From: Gyrodactylus bullatarudis
Lineage: Eukaryota > Platyhelminthes > Monogenea > Gyrodactylidea > Gyrodactylidae
Assembly (NCBI GenBank): GCA_012064415.1
Contig: SSNU01000313.1
Location: 7,848-71,847, forward strand
Direction: 5' to 3'
DNA length: 64,000 nt
Numbering within the stretch: position 1 is the stretch's first letter; each line of letters begins with the position of its first letter. Position numbers and translations under genes: made by a program. Under the pieces are notes generated by a model. That model worked only from the letters and a program-made list of their open reading frames with translations. It ran no database searches and had not been told where the DNA came from. Below are positions 1 through 12,555 of this stretch, in pieces.

Positions 1-1781
1 CTTCATGGGGATAAACGAGTTGAAATTCAGTAACTTTCTTGTGAATGTACTCTTTCTATGGATACCTCTAGTAATTGATCCGTCCTCGTTTCTTGATAGC
101 TTCACATCCAGAAACGGTAAGATGTTCTCGTTCTCTCTTTCGGCTGTGAATTTTATTTGGTTATGTGCCTGATTAAAATCTGTTAACAGGTTTTCAAAGT
201 TATGGTTATTATTAACAATGATGAAGGTATCATCCATATAACGATAATAATGATCAAACTTATCAATTGTTGGTTTGAGGGTCGTCATCTCCAATTTCGC
301 CAAGAACAAATCTGCTAGAAGTGGTCCAAGGGGAGATCCCATAGCTACTCCGTCTCTTTGAATATACATCTGGTTGTTGAAGCTAAAGACAACATTCTTG
401 CAGCATAGGTTTATTAGTTTCTTAATCCAATTCGAAGGTAGTTTCTTCTCACGTAGTCTCCTATAAAGTCAACCGTTTCTTTTAGTGGTACATTAGTGAA
501 CAAGGATACGACATCATAGGATAACATTGTTTGATCCTTAACATTGACTTCCTGGATTTTTTCCACAAATTCAAATGTGTCTGAAAGGGAATGACGACAT
601 ACTGCATTCTTCATTGGTTCAAGTATCTCTCCCAACCATTTTGCCAATTCACTGGTTGCTGCTTGGCTCATATCGAAGATCGGTCTCAAGGGTATTTCTG
701 GATCATTTTCGTTTCTGTTCATTTTATGGACCTTTGGTAGTCCATAAAGTCTGTTTGTTGAACTGTTTGAGCATCTAAGTTTCAAGTAGGTAGAATTGTC
801 TATATGTTTGTTTTGAAGCATTTGTTTCAGTTCTTGATTGACTTTGTCTTCAAATATTTTGGGTTGGTGTTCCGTAAGTTTCGTTCTTGTCTTCGTAAAT
901 TTGGATCGATCTGAGAGAATTTTGTACATCGATTCCTGCTATCTCTCTTTTCTCAGCAGTACAATTCCTGTGCCTTTGTCTGGCTTCGTCAACAAGATGT
1001 TCTTATTCCTTTTCATCCTTTTCAATGCTTTATAATGTCTGGGTTGAAGATACTCAAAATTGACCTCTTCAGATGAGTATTCGTTACAAAAAGTGGCCAT
1101 TGACAACTGGAATCTTTCTCTGGTTTCATCATTGGTTTTCAACTTTTCATCTGCTTGGTCGATTAAGCTTTCGAATGCCACCTTTACTTCAAGTTTAACA
1201 TCTGTTCTTCTGGGGATGCAGAATGAGGGTCCTAACATGAGGAGTTCTCTGTCTGTCTGGTCCACATTCAAATCCGTAAAATTGAAAATGCAATCTGGAA
1301 GATTTTTCTTTGACATTTTACTGAAATCAACATTTTCGAATTTTCTTCTATACTTTTTATAGCCATTAATAATGATTGATGCTTGTTTAATTGCCTCATC
1401 ATTGCTAACAGTGATTATTGAGTCTATAATTTGATTGGATTTAACTTTCTTAATAAGAAAGTTGAGGTTAACATTCGCTTTGGAATTGAACGATTCAGCC
1501 ATATTTCTAAGATTGAGGTTCCATTCTATGACCTTTTCCGCCGCCTGTTCTCTATTCTCTCTTGTAAAACCAGTATTTATATGGCATGTATCACACTGAT
1601 GAGTATGCCCGAAATAGAGATCTTTATTTGTGAAATAATCTGGCATCTTCTTATTTCTAAAATTATTCGAATTCTCGATTAAAAAATTGAGAATTTTTTT
1701 ATATCCTTGGTAGTTAGTTCTACGAAATCCTAATAGAATCTTTAAAAATGGACCAAACAAAGAGAAAAAAAGAGTAAACAA
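1..1781 (-). pseudogene. Penelope-like retroelement reverse transcriptase, decayed
   Basis: The minus strand encodes a PLE reverse transcriptase that runs off the left edge. In order it shows the N-terminal RT region with KPDKGTGIVLL (about 960), YGLPKVHK and PLRPI (about 710-740), SYDVVSLFTNVPL (about 500), the GVAMGSPLGPLLADLFLA block (about 300-350) and the catalytic YMDD motif (about 230). The reading frame is broken by one in-frame TAG at 939-941 and a frameshift near 465, so this copy is dead. The GIY-YIG endonuclease expected at the C-terminus lies outside the window. The order and motif wording are typical of Penelope-like elements rather than LINE or LTR elements. The region between 1781 and about 1830 shows no clear 5' boundary. 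Confidence 0.9.
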
Positions 1782-1789
1782 GGGGATAA

Positions 1790-3552
1790 AATTTCTTAGA
1801 TCCTAGACAACGAATACATGTTGTGGAATAAAAGTAAAGTGAATCTATCTGCCATGACTAAATTTCGATCAAGTTGTAGTAACTTGCAATGATGATTTTC
1901 AAGTGAACTTTTTTTCTGTTGAACAAACAAGCAAAACTCTTGCTGGACAATCTATAGAGAATGAAAAACATTCTGGGTAAAAGGAGCAATGCTATAGTTA
2001 GTAAGATATTTCTATTTTATTGTTTCGATGAATAGTATTTGTTGAGTAACAGATTTTCATCTTTTCCTACTAGGAACCTATGAAATCGGCTTTGAAAAAA
2101 TCCCTCATCGTCAGAAGGGAGAAATGAAGTTTCCTAAAAACAACGAACAAGCTAATGTACTGGATTACCTGTATGATAGAGGACCACTCTTCTTATAAAA
2201 AACTAGCTAATTTAAATAATTAACTTGGCATTGGGTAATGTAGAGAATCTGAGCGTTTAATCTAAGAGTCAGAGATTTTCTGAAAACTAATTTCAAAATT
2301 TTAATTAGGCTCTGTATGTAATAAATTATTGCTGATAATTGATAGAATATTTGGTGTGACCACGATACCTACTGTACGAAACAGACAGAAATTCTATTTC
2401 TTAATTCACAAAGATTTTATGTTTTTAATCTGACTCGGAATTCGGAGTCTTTGAAAGTAAAAAACTCATGTTCATCTATTGAATCTTGGATACACATTTG
2501 CGAGTTAAAAAATCCCTTGAGAAGAAGGAAAGCAGTGCTCTAGAGTCGATTTTAGATCTTCAACTTGGAATGTTGATTATTCTAGTGGAAAATCCTTTTG
2601 GCTAAACCTTTTATTATGAAAATGATGAACTAATAAAAATCTCATCTAGTAAATGACAACAAACTTTACTTCTTATTCTTCTGACTCTCTTGCTTCTTAT
2701 TTACTGAATTATAATGATACACATTTATTGATCAAATACAGTCTTAGAAGTACTTACACACTCAAAAGGCATGTTGAAATAGAATAGTGAAGGAAGAATA
2801 GATTTTCTCCCTTTCTTGAGTTGATATGTAGTGGGATAATCTCATTATTTCAGCCGTTTTGAGGGGTGCATAGTTAGAGAATATGAACAAATAAGATACA
2901 TAGATCACTCCTATGGTTATAGAGTAGGGACTGACCCAAAATATGCATAATCTCAAACAGTGGTTTCTCCCTCCAAGAGCTAGATTTACTCCATATCAAT
3001 TGTTTTTATTTTTTAAAACATGAAACTATCACAGATACATTCATCTATATTTCAACCTTTTTCTATATTTATGGCAGATTCTGAATAATTTTCCCTAGAT
3101 AAAACATAAATAGATCTCAGATATTACAAACTGCATTTGGTCAGTATTATTATAAGATCAATAAATTTGCAAATTTTGCTATTATCCATTTGATAAATAG
3201 AATTTCACTACGAATTAGTCGGCATAATTCTTTCTTCTCTGAGCTTCCTGGTAGTCGAGAAATTTTTGGCAATATTTTGCTACCACATTCCTAGGCACTA
3301 GCCTATACTTCAGAACTGATAATATTTTAGAAAAAATTCTTTCGTAGATTTATCTTGGGATTTTTTTCGAAAAATATGCTCCTTATATTACCATACTAAT
3401 TATTACGATGTATTGACAATAGATTGTATTGTACTTCACATTGAATGGAAATTTTATTTAAAACCATTAAATTTATATCAAGTTTCAAGTCCTATTCATC
3501 TATCCATTCAGCTAAGATGGTCTCAATCTATCGCCTCGACCAGTAAAAATGG
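1790..3552. other. No gene recognised
   Basis: This is AT-rich sequence without a convincing reading frame, RNA gene or repeat boundary on either strand. It may be intron sequence of the Cys-loop receptor gene whose first exon lies at 4484-4742 on the minus strand, since later exons of that gene must lie to the left. Confidence 0.5.
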
Positions 3553-3560
3553 AAGAGATC

Positions 3561-3826
3561 TAGGGCTTTGCCTTTCGTCGAAAAAGGCCACTGTGAGATT
3601 ATCGATTTTCTCAAAGGCCAGTCAAGAATAATGAATTTAAACAAAGTTAAGAAATAAAATATAATTCATATTTATTTATTTGAATTTTTTCGTTAATTAA
3701 ATTAATTTTCTAATAGACAATTTTCTATTGGACAATCAGAACGGCCTTTCCATCTCTCAATTTCATTGGCTAATTTACGTAAAGGCCAGTCGGGTGCAAA
3801 ATGGCCTGCCCAAAGGCAAAGCCCTA
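3561..3826. mobile_element. hAT-type MITE, 266 bp
   Basis: The element starts TAGGGCTTTGCCTTT and ends with the reverse complement of the same 15 bases. It is flanked on both sides by the identical 8-bp target duplication AAGAGATC (3553-3560 and 3827-3834). Internal AAAGGCCAGTC motifs near both ends look like subterminal transposase-binding repeats. An 8-bp duplication with TAGGG-type ends is the signature of the hAT superfamily. There is no coding capacity, so it would depend on a transposase from elsewhere. A partial relative (CAGGGGCTTTGCC) is seen near 25647. Confidence 0.88.
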
Positions 3827-4483
3827 AAGAGATCTATACTAGAGATTCTATAGTATACTCTCTGCATAATACCCATCTCTGATAACCTCATCATAATCAT
3901 AGTCAATTGTTTTACATCTATAAATTAATGAAAAAAATTTCCATTTAGAGTTTCACTTGGAGTTATTCTCGGACTCTGAAAATAATCGATTATTATGGCA
4001 CTGGTAAATGGATCATGTTCTAATGATAGGTTTTGGTTGCTGATGCAAAAAGAGAAGTAAAGGAGAATTTTATTTTCCCTGATAAAATGAAACAGACATC
4101 GGTCTAATCTGTAGTTGAAATAAATTCTTTTATCTTGATTTGCATACATTCAATGAATGTAATTCATACAAAATACACGGAAATTGAATTATCGACCAAC
4201 GTTAAAAATATAAAGTTTTGCAGATGTCAGAACTAGTTTTGATAGTAGAAAAATAGTAGTAGATCAAGATTTCATTTCTTTGTGAAAAGATGTACTCTGT
4301 ATGGGATCCGTATGAGATTAATTGCATCTTTGATCAAATTTATCGATTTCTCATCAAACAAAAAATTCATTCAGGAAAATAATGTTTTTCTAATATTGTT
4401 TCGGTATCATGAACTACACAACGATTTGGTCATTAATTAATTCATAAAAAATTTAATAATAATGAAAAATAAAAAATTCTCAC

Positions 4484-4742
4484 CTCCGAATTTGGGTCTG
4501 AGTCGATTGTCGTAATTCTCCACCAATTTTGAGAGCTTTATAGATGCATTTTTCAACTGAGACTTTTCATAATCTGATAAATTCCTATTATTTGTGTAAT
4601 ATGAATCCATTGAAATGTTGGTAGTTTCATGAATCATTTCGATTTCTTTTTCCTGTGGATGTGCTCCGACTTGAGTACTCAATGACACCGTATAAATTCC
4701 AAGAAGCGGGACTAGGATTCTGAGGAATTGAAAATTTCTCAT
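4484..4742 (-). CDS. Cys-loop ligand-gated ion channel, first coding exon (partial)
   Basis: The exon begins with a hydrophobic signal peptide of about 27 residues (MRNFQFLRILVPLLGIYTV), followed by a short acidic segment with possible N-glycosylation sites. It ends in a helix leading to NYDNRLRPKFGG, the conserved N-terminal signature of the GABA-A/glycine/glutamate-gated chloride channel family (usually GYD.RLRP.FGG). It closes with a good donor (GGAG/GTGAG) at 4483. The next exons, which should begin with a PPV-type segment and carry the ligand-binding and four membrane segments, must lie to the left and I could not find them before the window ends. It points away from the cyclophilin gene at 5352, so the two may share the 0.6-kb interval between them. 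The exact receptor class cannot be decided from this exon. Confidence 0.78.
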
Positions 4743-5351
4743 TGTTTTTAGTACAATGATAATTTCATAAAGGAAGATTTAGAGCCAATTTTTCATATGC
4801 ATGATTATCGAGACCACAATTTGCAACACTAACAAAAACCTCTATAGTTGTGGTACATTGTAGAAAGTTTCCTTCGGAGGCATTTTTTAACAAATAACCT
4901 CTGTCTCCAAATGATATAATGAAATTGCATAAAGCTGTTTCTATTGGTCAATAACTTTTCCCTCTTGCAATTGGCCATATTTTCCTCATTCGAAAGAAGG
5001 ACGATCTCTCACAATTCTAACTGAATTTTGATTTATCAATAAAGAAATTCGTATATTGAACTACAAACTGGTGAATTCGAATTTTAACGCTGGAGTTTAT
5101 CTCGAATGCTTCTTGTGTCAGGTTGAATTCAATCTTAAAAATAGTTAAATCTTCGAATGTTATTTAAAACGTTTCTTATCATATTAATACAAATTGAAAC
5201 TTTGTAATTTCTCTATTTTTCAGCTCAATTACTTTATTATAATTCTAGTATTTTAAACAAGTTTAGCATCCATTAGTAAAACATTAGTTGTTTCTCTTCG
5301 TTACGGTAAATATATATCTGATTAGGCGCCAATAAATATTTTTGGTAAGAG
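4743..5351. promoter_or_regulatory. Divergent intergenic region
   Basis: A 0.6-kb AT-rich interval between the Cys-loop receptor exon (minus) and the cyclophilin start (plus). It should hold promoters of both genes by position, but I see no motif specific enough to name. Confidence 0.3.
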
Positions 5352-8300
5352 ATGGGTAAATCGAGCCCGTCCTCGCGCTGTTACTTCAAAGTTAAAATAG
5401 GAGAAAAAGATGGTAAAACTATATTATAATTTTTTTATTTATTTTCAGTTGGCCAAATAGTTATTCAATTGTTTGATAAGGAATGTCCAAAGACTTGTGA
5501 AAACTTTAGAAAACTATGCTCTGGTGATGCTGGCACCGGTAGAGAGACAGGAAAAAAGTTGCATTATTTAAATAGCACCTTCCACCGTGTTGTCAGTGGT
5601 TTCATGATTCAAGGCGGTGACTTTACTAAGCATGACGGCACTGGCGGTGAATCAATTTATGGAGGAACTTTCTCCGGTAATTTTGCGAAATATTAATTTT
5701 TAGATGAAAATCTTGAACTCCGTCATGACGAACCATACCTTCTTTCCATGGCTAATAAGGGCAAAAATACAAATGGTTCTCAGTTTTTTATGTAAGTGAA
5801 TTGTTCTTATTTCAATTTAAAGTACTTGTGCCAAAGCTAGTCATTTGGATGGAAAGCATGTTGTTTTCGGTAAGGTGATTGAGGGGCAAGATGTCGTGAA
5901 AGAGATTGAAAAAACTCCCATCACTAATGCACAAACTCATCGACCAGTCCAAAAAGTCTTGATATATGATTGCGGTGAACTGATTCCAGTCAAAAAATCA
6001 GTAGAGAAAAAAAAGAAGAAAAGAAAAGCATCCTCCTCGTCTTCGTCCTCGTCATCTAGTGAAAAAGAGGATAAAGAAGACGAGAAAAACAGTGAAGATG
6101 ACGACCCAGAAGTCCCAAATAAACGAAGAAAAAAGTCTAGAGTACGTCCGGAAGAGATACCTCCAACGCCTTCTAATAAATTTCTTGATCGAGGAGGTCG
6201 TGAGGAGTACAACAACTATGATGAAGATGAGGATGATTCCAAGTTGTATGTTTGAAAACCATGAGTTGATTCGAATAAAAATATAAAATTTTTCCTATAG
6301 CACTGGCCAGAGAAGATATCGCTCAAATCTTAAAGTTAGAGGTCGAGGTAATTTGAGGTATTCAGAAGATACAAGAAGTAGAACTCCACCACATTGGCAA
6401 GCTGCTGAAAAGAACAAACACAAAATGACCCGAGAAGACTGGGTTAAATGGTATGAAGAAATGGGTCGTCGTCGTAAACTCAAAGAAAGACAAGTTAAAA
6501 GGTGTGTTTAACTACTGCTTTATTCTCTCAAGAATATCATGTCCATATATTGTTTTTCTTTATTTCATTGAATGAATATGGAACTTTTGATTAAATGAAA
6601 TTTTCTTAGCATTCGCAAAGCAAACTCCTCAGATGAAAGTGAGCCTGAAAAGAGTGACGACGACAAGGACCAGGAGAGTCTGGCATCCAAGAAACTCAAA
6701 GCAGAGAAGAAGAAGAAAAGGAGGAAGAACGATTCTTCCCATTCATCAGATTCTGAATCAGATGATTCTCGTCATCGTAAAAAGAAGAATGTGACCGATT
6801 CAGAAAATTCCTCTGACAGTGAAAAGTCCAAGCCTCATTCGAAGAGCAAATCCAAGAAACATTCCAAAAGGAGGAAGCATCACTCATCATCATCTTCGTA
6901 AGTGTGTGTTTCTCTATTGCTTGTCTATCTCACCATCTATGATCATCATCCATCATCATCACCACTACCAATCTTTTTCATAATTTCTCCTCTCTGTGTC
7001 TGTCTGTCTATCTCGGCCTACAAGTTCAACTAGCAACATCAAAGAACGAGAAATAACTTTGCTTAACCCTCAATGTTTTTAACAACATTACTATTATTAT
7101 AATACATTAATAATAATAAACTTTTTTCCTATTAAAAATTCTCTTTATTTATCAAAAATTTTTGATTTAGAACAAAAAAGTCGTTAAAAAGCAAACAGAC
7201 ATCTGAGTCGTCTAGTGAGGCATCTCGTCATGAACACACAGGTGATGAGTCTTGTTCTTCTTCGTCTTCTTCAGAAGAAGAAATTGTTATTATTAGAAAA
7301 TCTAAGAAGAAAGGTGACAACAAAAAGCATTCCAAACGAAAGCAATCCTCTGGCTCTGAGCATGTAGTTAAGTCAAAAAAGAAGGTTCGTAACTAACCTA
7401 TGACCATGATGGAATTCCACCATGTAAATTATTTCTCATCTTTTTTCAACTGTAGACCAAAAAGGTTATCGATACCCAGAATTCCGATGAATCTCAGGAT
7501 GACTCAAGATCCAAGACCGATAGTCGAGTATCAAAATCAACAAGGAAATCTTCTAAGCACTCGCATCAATCAGATTCTCATGTTAATAGTGACTTTTCTC
7601 AATCTGTAAGAGTTCCGCTTTCAAATGCTATTTCTCTAGTTAATATGAAGGAAAAATAAATTATTTTAAAATATAACCCATTTAGGAACAACCTGCCCTC
7701 CTTGAAAATGAGGTTAATAAACCATTTGAAGAGACATTGTCGTATGCATGTCCTGAACTACCGCCTACTATGGCAATGTCTAAAAATGAAGGGGAAACTG
7801 TCGACAAAGAGCCTACTCAATCAAAGTATGTTTCTTCAAACTTTCGAGTTACACTGTATTGCCTCTTCAATCTCTCTTCCTGATTGGCTAACTCACAATA
7901 TCAATTGACTCGACAATGAACATAACCCGCTTATGCTAACCCCTTTAACTCAAATAACAAAACACTTTTTATCTATTCTCAATGTTCAGTGAGTCATTGT
8001 TATTCCTAATGATGCAATTGTACTACTCTATTGATTTTTGAACATAGTAAACAGGGCTCATAGAAGGGGTTTTGATCTTTTTTTACAGACTACCTTGAAT
8101 GATCAACAACCTACATCTAGGATATTCTTATAGGAATTCTAAAAAGCCAATAATTATTATAATAGCGCAAATCTATAGTTGTATTGTTGTTGTTGGTTTT
8201 TTTGGTATTTCATATCGACCTAGAATACTTGTCTTGAGATTCTTGGTTAGTTCATAATTAGAGCAATCTATTGTACGTAAAGTACAAGTTTATTGCTTAG

Positions 8301-11300
8301 ATGAAAGAATAAAGTTTATTATTATAGTAGTCTCAATTGAAATAGTATTATTTCTGTTTACGGCACTGAGAAGTAATTTTTAAACCAACTCTAAATCATT
8401 AGTTTACTATGCAGTTACCAGCTACCAGTTATAAAAGTTATTTTTATTTTGAATGAGAAAATTACATTAATTTCTGCAAAATACCAAACCATTATTGCAA
8501 TAGATAAAATAACAAACTTTGAGGGCTAATTCAAATTAATTCTAATGGGAGTGTTATTTTATTAGGCCAGAAATATCGGAAGAAGCTAAAGAAATAGAAG
8601 AGAATGTGAAAAATGAGGCTCCATCCGAAGAAAGTATGGAAAAAAAGTTGAATTTTGATGTAGAAATTGACGAAAAATGCATTGAGAAACTTAAAAAAAC
8701 CGATCCCAACTCCGATATGGATCAGGAGAGTACGAATTCTAATGATAGTCTCATATTCACTGATAAACCACCAAAGAAAAAGGTCATAAAAATTGAGGCA
8801 ATTTCCCATCGCGTCGACTATGACGACGAAGAAGTGGGCGATGTCCAAATTCAGGAGATGAATCAAACAAAAGACTCCCCAGAAGTGGTCGATCAAAATC
8901 CGCCTATTAAGGAAACTGAGACGGAAAAGGAATCCATTATTTTAGAAGAGACTAAAACTGAACCTCTTGAGTGTGAAGTGAAAGATTCCACTGAGTCTAA
9001 TAAGGAAGATAAGCCAAAGAAAACTCTTTTGCCATGTCCAAAGTAGGTTTCAAGATTACCTATTATAATATTTAATATGTCAAAATACATTCTCTTGTCA
9101 ATTTGAATAATCCTTATTTTATTCAAGAGTCGAAATTCCTGTTGAGCCCAAAGAATCGGAGCCTGTTACGGAAGTGACTTCTGAAAAGCCAATTACTCCA
9201 AAAAATGAATCAGTTAGTCAGATATGTATTTTTATTAATATCCATCTATCTTTCTAACGCTCTCTACCCTCTCTAACAACGTTTTCCCGCTCCCCAGTTT
9301 TTTCTACCAATTTTTATGCCTTGACATTTTTACACTTGCTCACTTTCGGTAAATTGATCAATATTTATGTATTTGAATTTCCTTTATTCTCTTCTAGTTG
9401 TCTCATCACAAGTAAGGATTTTTTTCTTTTTCTTTCTACTCAAAAATAAAATCATTAAATTGTTCTCAATTTAAATCCAAAAATAATTTATTCTTTTGGT
9501 ATTCCTGGAATTTTTGTAAACTATCGATTCCTGATATCATCCATTCTGTGTTTCAACAGGCTTCTCTCTAGACTCTTATGAACTCATAAAGAATTTTTGA
9601 GGTTCTCTCATAAGATAATACATTTTCTTAAATTTTAGGAGTACAAAGTAAGATCTTGATTCTCTGATAGAGACCCTATAAATCTTCTTCTCTTACATGA
9701 TAAATCATGTATGATACCAAATTAGATTAGAGTTCAGTTCTCATATAATTTTTGTTTTTCTCAAAAGGTAATCCCTATAATCAAAGTTCATCTTTCCTCA
9801 TAAAATATTATATATCAGAAGAAATTATCGTAAAGTAAGTTGTAAAAAAATAATTTGAATAAACTTGTTGGCTTATCCCTTTGTGGAAGCCATTTTTTTC
9901 GTCTATTACTATTTGGTTCTACATACTGATTTCCTACGTAAAAATGTTTTTATGTCAACCTCGAACCAACTCTTTTCATCAAGTACCTTTTTATCTAGTT
10001 TTTGAGCACAGCCTCTTTGTTCTTCATCCTAAATGTAGTTTTTATCGAAGTTTCCTAAAAACCGGTTCGTTCCGAATCCCATCATCAGAGGTAGGTAGGT
10101 AGAAATCATTTATTTATCACAACCTTGAATTATAGATACAGATTAGACTTTTTACATCACTGTTTGATTCTTCTTCTGCTTTAGCCAACGAAATCTCATG
10201 AAACTCCGGATGATACACAAATCGGTGGTAACGATGATAATTCTGATTCTGGCGCCCCAAATAAATGTGACAAATGGTCCATTGAAGATGATGACGATTT
10301 GCCATTAACAAGTAAGCAGTACTTTTATTCTAACTGCACTATGTAATATCCCCAGACCATTGGTATGTCTTGTTGGTTTTTCCAATCAAACTTTGAGCAT
10401 GAATTTTCCCTCCAAAGGAGTGGGTCAAGTTCCTTCTTGTCAATAGACTTGTCTCTAGAGGTTATTCCTTCGTTATTCTGTGAGATTCTTGACACTACAC
10501 CCTATCTCAATAATCACTGATAATTATCATTATAATAACAAAAACAATTGATACAGAGAAGTATACGCTCAGAGCATCTCAAAATAATTACTTGTCACCA
10601 TTTATCTAAGAGAGAGAGAGAGGAAGACACTCAGGAGTTATGATGTCTTTGCAATTTGCCTGTGATCACTCTTAATCTTCTCTGAAAATGCTCACCTCGT
10701 TGTTTACAAAATATCTTTACGCCCACACTAGAAGTAAAATACCACTTGATAAAAGTTCAGGTACTTTGCTTCGAAAGTTATTCATACTGTTAATCTTGGT
10801 TGAAATAACAACTAGGTTAATTGTGATATTCGTCAGTTATATGCTCTTGATATTCTTGATTGATTTTAAACCATTTTAATGCTATCAAACTCACAGTGAT
10901 ATTCATGTTACTGCTCACCTTTTAAGTGCAATGAACAGAAAGCTTTCAACCGAATCACACATTTTTTATATCAATCACTCAATTTAATTCAAGACTTCAC
11001 CCCTTATTCTTTTGAAATTCCTTCATCTTTAGGTGTTTTTCTTCTCGCATTCAGCTCTACAATTAACATTTTGTTTGAGCTAAATACATGTAAATAACAT
11101 TTATGCTAGAAATATCTTTGTCAAAGGATGAAGAAAGTATTAGAATTATCTGTTAGTACCATTTCTTAACACCTAATTCTGTAGATGCCTTAGATTTCTC
11201 TAACAAATACAGTCGACAAGACTTTAAGGCTGTTGATCAAAATATTTCAGGGAATGTTTTAATATGTATATTCGATTTAACTTGTTACAGAAACAAAACC

Positions 11301-11499
11301 GACATCAGAATTGGCTGAAAAGCGAAAAGCAGCTATTAAAAAATTGGCTCTTAAAGCGTCTACCGACAAGGTTGAGCATACATCTGCATTATCTCGACTG
11401 CGTAACCTCAAACAAGACGATGAAGGCGAGAAAAAGGCTCGTGAGGAACGCTTGAAAATCATCAAAGACGATCATGTACACTCAAAAAAAGACAAAAAA
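5352..11499 (+). CDS. PPIG: RS-domain nuclear cyclophilin (PPIG/NKTR/Moca-cyp type)
   Basis: Peptidyl-prolyl cis-trans isomerase with a long charged tail, of the kind found in nuclear speckles with splicing factors. Exons that join in phase: 5352-5412, 5449-5676, 5704-5791, 5823-6245, 6301-6501, 6610-6898, 7171-7384, 7456-7605, 7686-7825, 8566-9042, 9128-9212, 10185-10311, 11291-11499. Exons 1-4 encode a complete cyclophilin domain with [47 protein letters not shown]. The active-site Arg, Phe, Met and Gln are present, while the usual ligand Trp position is His (HLDG), as in the PPIG/NKTR group. Exon 5 carries the RTPPHW motif, also typical of that group. Later exons are Ser/Lys/Glu-rich. The first three introns are 36, 27 and 31 nt. 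Exon 13 is followed by a GTTAGT donor; the link to the RS exons at 12556 is uncertain. Confidence 0.88.
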
Positions 11500-11669
11500 G
11501 TTAGTCATATCTATATTAAAATTCTATCATCCACAATCCCATAGCCAAAGTTTTCATTTTGTTTTTAAATCACTATATATAATTCTTTTTTTAATGAGAA
11601 CCATGTGCAATAGTTGATTTTAACAGTAAAATACTTTTGATTGATTGATGAAAATTATTAGTAATATTG

Positions 11670-11765
11670 GGTTTTGAACTCATGGGGTAAGGTTAGAGAA
11701 AACAGACGTATATTTTAGTGATTAACGTTATATTTCGCCAGGTCTCTTCAGACTCTACCCTGGTT
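11670..11765 (-). repeat. PLE-associated 3' hairpin motif, copy 1
   Basis: Read on the minus strand, the motif has CCAGG...GAGTCTGAAGAGAC...CCTGG, which forms a strong hairpin, followed by CGAAATATAAC and, about 15 nt later, AATATAC. The string CTGAAGAG plus GAAA resembles the catalytic core of a hammerhead ribozyme (CUGANGA ... GAAA). Copies 2 (37120-37200, minus) and 3 (43108-43205, plus) share the same blocks. In copies 1 and 3 similarity extends to TAACCTT and ATGAGTT downstream. Confidence 0.7.
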
Positions 11766-12040
11766 GACATATAAATACTATCATAATGCGAAATTTTTTG
11801 TGGACTTCCATTGGTTGAGTTGATTGCAAATTGCATCAAAGAAGCAGGAAGGGGGGTTCACTTCTCATTTCACTTTTTGCCTCTTCATGAATGCATCAAT
11901 TTATAGCTGACCAGTGGAACCTCTTCTCTTTCGTTTAGTCACTGGGCGTTTTCCATTCTTTCTTTTCTCGGTAATTACAGGTTGGCTTGCAATTATTAGA
12001 TCTTTTATTGGTTGCAAATACTCATTGAATGCCAAAAAGG
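11765..12040 (-). pseudogene. PLE 3' coding tail, remnant inside a cyclophilin intron
   Basis: On the minus strand a short frame ending in TAA at 11901-11903 reads LIIASQPVITEKRK and then a basic tail. It matches the C-terminal tail of the PLE copy at 37291 (LIKSQPVISS followed by a basic KRGRKRK stretch). It lies antisense within the intron between 11499 and 12556. About 135 nt past the stop, on the same strand, comes the conserved hairpin described at 11670-11765. Nothing upstream of about 12040 could be aligned, so this is a 5'-truncated copy. Confidence 0.65.
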
Positions 12041-12555
12041 ATATATCTCTTTAGTCTTACACAATATGGTTTCAAAACAAATAATATTCTGAATATACCA
12101 TTCAGCTATCATAATCATCATCGTCATCGAAATATATGTTTTTTAATCTAGAAAATTTCGATTTCCACATAAAAGTTACCCAGCCGGTTGTGAGACTCTC
12201 TCATCAGCTAGATCAAATCGATTCCACAATTCTTTTAGTGTTCTACTCAAAAGTAATCCTAGATTTCACCTACTAATTATGATTATTGAGATAAATATCA
12301 AAATGATCTGAAAATTTCTCTAGTATACTTCATTTTGTACCAGCAATAAAGAAAATTAGAAAAAAAATTATTATTTACGTAATAATATGACCTGATTCCT
12401 TATAATACGCAAAATCTATAGGTGGATAGAAACTTTACTCAAGAGACTACTGCATTATACTTTTTAAATACAGTCAGTTCGTTTGTGCGTCTTTGTGTGT
12501 TGTTTTTAGAGTGCACGGTGGTCATAGTTGACTTGGTGAATTCAATTATTAATCA

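Noticed and set aside
3413..3631. 72-residue plus-strand frame
   Set aside because: It runs across the left end of the MITE and has no protein-like features.
1790..4483. Second and later exons of the Cys-loop receptor
   Set aside because: No segment with a PPV-type start, the Cys-loop or membrane spans could be found on the minus strand.
5937..6215. Minus-strand Ser-rich open frame opposite the cyclophilin exon
   Set aside because: It is the shadow of the plus-strand Lys/Ser/Glu-rich coding sequence.
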